Shown here: positions 63,791 through 64,000 of the stretch, one piece after another
How the letters are laid out: the number at the start of each line of letters is the position of its first letter
Position numbering within the stretch: position 1 is the first letter of the stretch
Assembly (NCBI RefSeq): GCF_900110295.1
Contig: NZ_FODF01000002.1
Location: 62,001-126,000 of the forward strand
Direction of reading: 5' to 3'
Length of the DNA: 64,000 bases
From: Peptostreptococcus russellii
Lineage (GTDB): Bacteria > Bacillota > Clostridia > Peptostreptococcales > Peptostreptococcaceae
The notes under the pieces: model-generated
What the model was told of the DNA's origin: nothing
The model's input: the letters and a program-made list of their open reading frames with translations, nothing else
The model's database searches: none
Program-made: the position numbers and the translations under genes

Positions 63791-64000
63791 TTATAAATTT
63801 CTTTTTAGTTTCCCTTTTAAATTATTTATTTCATCTAATATTTGAAGATAGCTTTCATATCTTCTTTTTGATATATTTCCATCTTCAACTGCTTGTTTTA
63901 TACCACAAGCTGGTTCATTTTTATGTATGCACTTTGAACCAAATTTACAAGTTCTGTATTGTTCAAATTCAATAAAATATTCCTGTAGTTCTTCTACTTC
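63791..64000 (-). CDS. rsgA: Ribosome small subunit GTPase RsgA, C-terminal fragment (runs off window)
   Basis: The last 69 codons of a gene that continues beyond 64000. The fragment contains C-K-F-G-S-K-C-I-H-K-N-E-P-A-C-G, the zinc-binding Cys-Cys-His-Cys signature of the RsgA C-terminal domain, and ends ...KGKLKRNL before TAA. RsgA is a circularly permuted GTPase for late 30S maturation. The position just before rpe supports the call. Confidence 0.93.
   Translation of the reverse strand, partial: EVEELQEYFIEFEQYRTCKFGSKCIHKNEPACGIKQAVEDGNISKRRYESYLQILDEINNLKGKLKRNL

Noticed and set aside
1-64000. CRISPR arrays, insertion sequences, phage genes
   Set aside because: No regularly spaced direct repeats, transposase or integrase motifs, or phage structural genes were seen anywhere in the window.

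Overview
The window is AT-rich, gene-dense Firmicutes DNA, most likely from an anaerobic, amino-acid-fermenting member of the Peptostreptococcaceae or close relatives. The evidence is a complete Stickland glycine reductase operon with two in-frame UGA (selenocysteine) codons, a selenocysteine tRNA, a 2-hydroxyacyl-CoA-dehydratase-type double-cubane protein with its ATP-dependent activase, class III fructose bisphosphatase, acetate kinase, frequent TTG/GTG starts behind strong GGAGG-type ribosome sites, and sigma-A-like promoters. The genus cannot be settled from the sequence alone.

Layout. 1-2.0 kb: a TDT-family membrane transporter and an HsmA-like membrane protein. 2.1-12.3 kb: the chaperone and translation operon read leftward (hrcA-grpE-dnaK-dnaJ-prmA-rsmE-mtaB-ybjQ-like-HIT-rpsU-yqeY), headed by a sigma-A promoter and a CIRCE operator. 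12.5-14.3 kb: an ECF transporter S component divergent from a TudS-like desulfidase, then a DUF454 protein. 14.7-23.2 kb: the glycine reductase operon grdX-trxB-trxA-grdE-grdA-grdB-grdC-grdD, preceded by a glycine riboswitch with its own terminator and punctuated by intercistronic hairpins. 23.3-31.7 kb: hemW, a nitroreductase, cca, lepA, divergent rpsT, then holA and a short ComEC. lepA, hemW and the hrcA operon are usually adjacent in Firmicutes, so the grd block and its neighbours appear to sit inside that conserved order.

32-37 kb: a GNAT/DUF2156 pair, a ComEC-type metallo-beta-lactamase lipoprotein, tcdA, and a membrane-anchored SH3b protein. 37-42 kb looks like a selenium and low-potential-electron neighbourhood: activase, DUF3343 and double-cubane reductase in one operon, then a Dph6-like ATP pyrophosphatase fused to a class-V aminotransferase domain whose PLP lysine position is isoleucine, then tRNA-Sec. 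42-64 kb is mostly housekeeping: ung, NusG-II/ApbE, nusB-asp23, fbp-plsX, rpmF-DUF177, ackA, tmcAL, coaD-rsmD, recG, a FakA-like gene with asp23, rpmB, a two-component system, thiN-rpe, and the 3' end of rsgA, which runs off the window.

Functionally, tRNA-Sec supplies decoding capacity for the GrdA and GrdB selenoproteins. The glycine riboswitch probably turns the operon on when glycine is plentiful. GrdD releases acetyl phosphate, which the acetate kinase encoded at 49.7 kb can turn into ATP and acetate. selA, selB and selD are not in this window.
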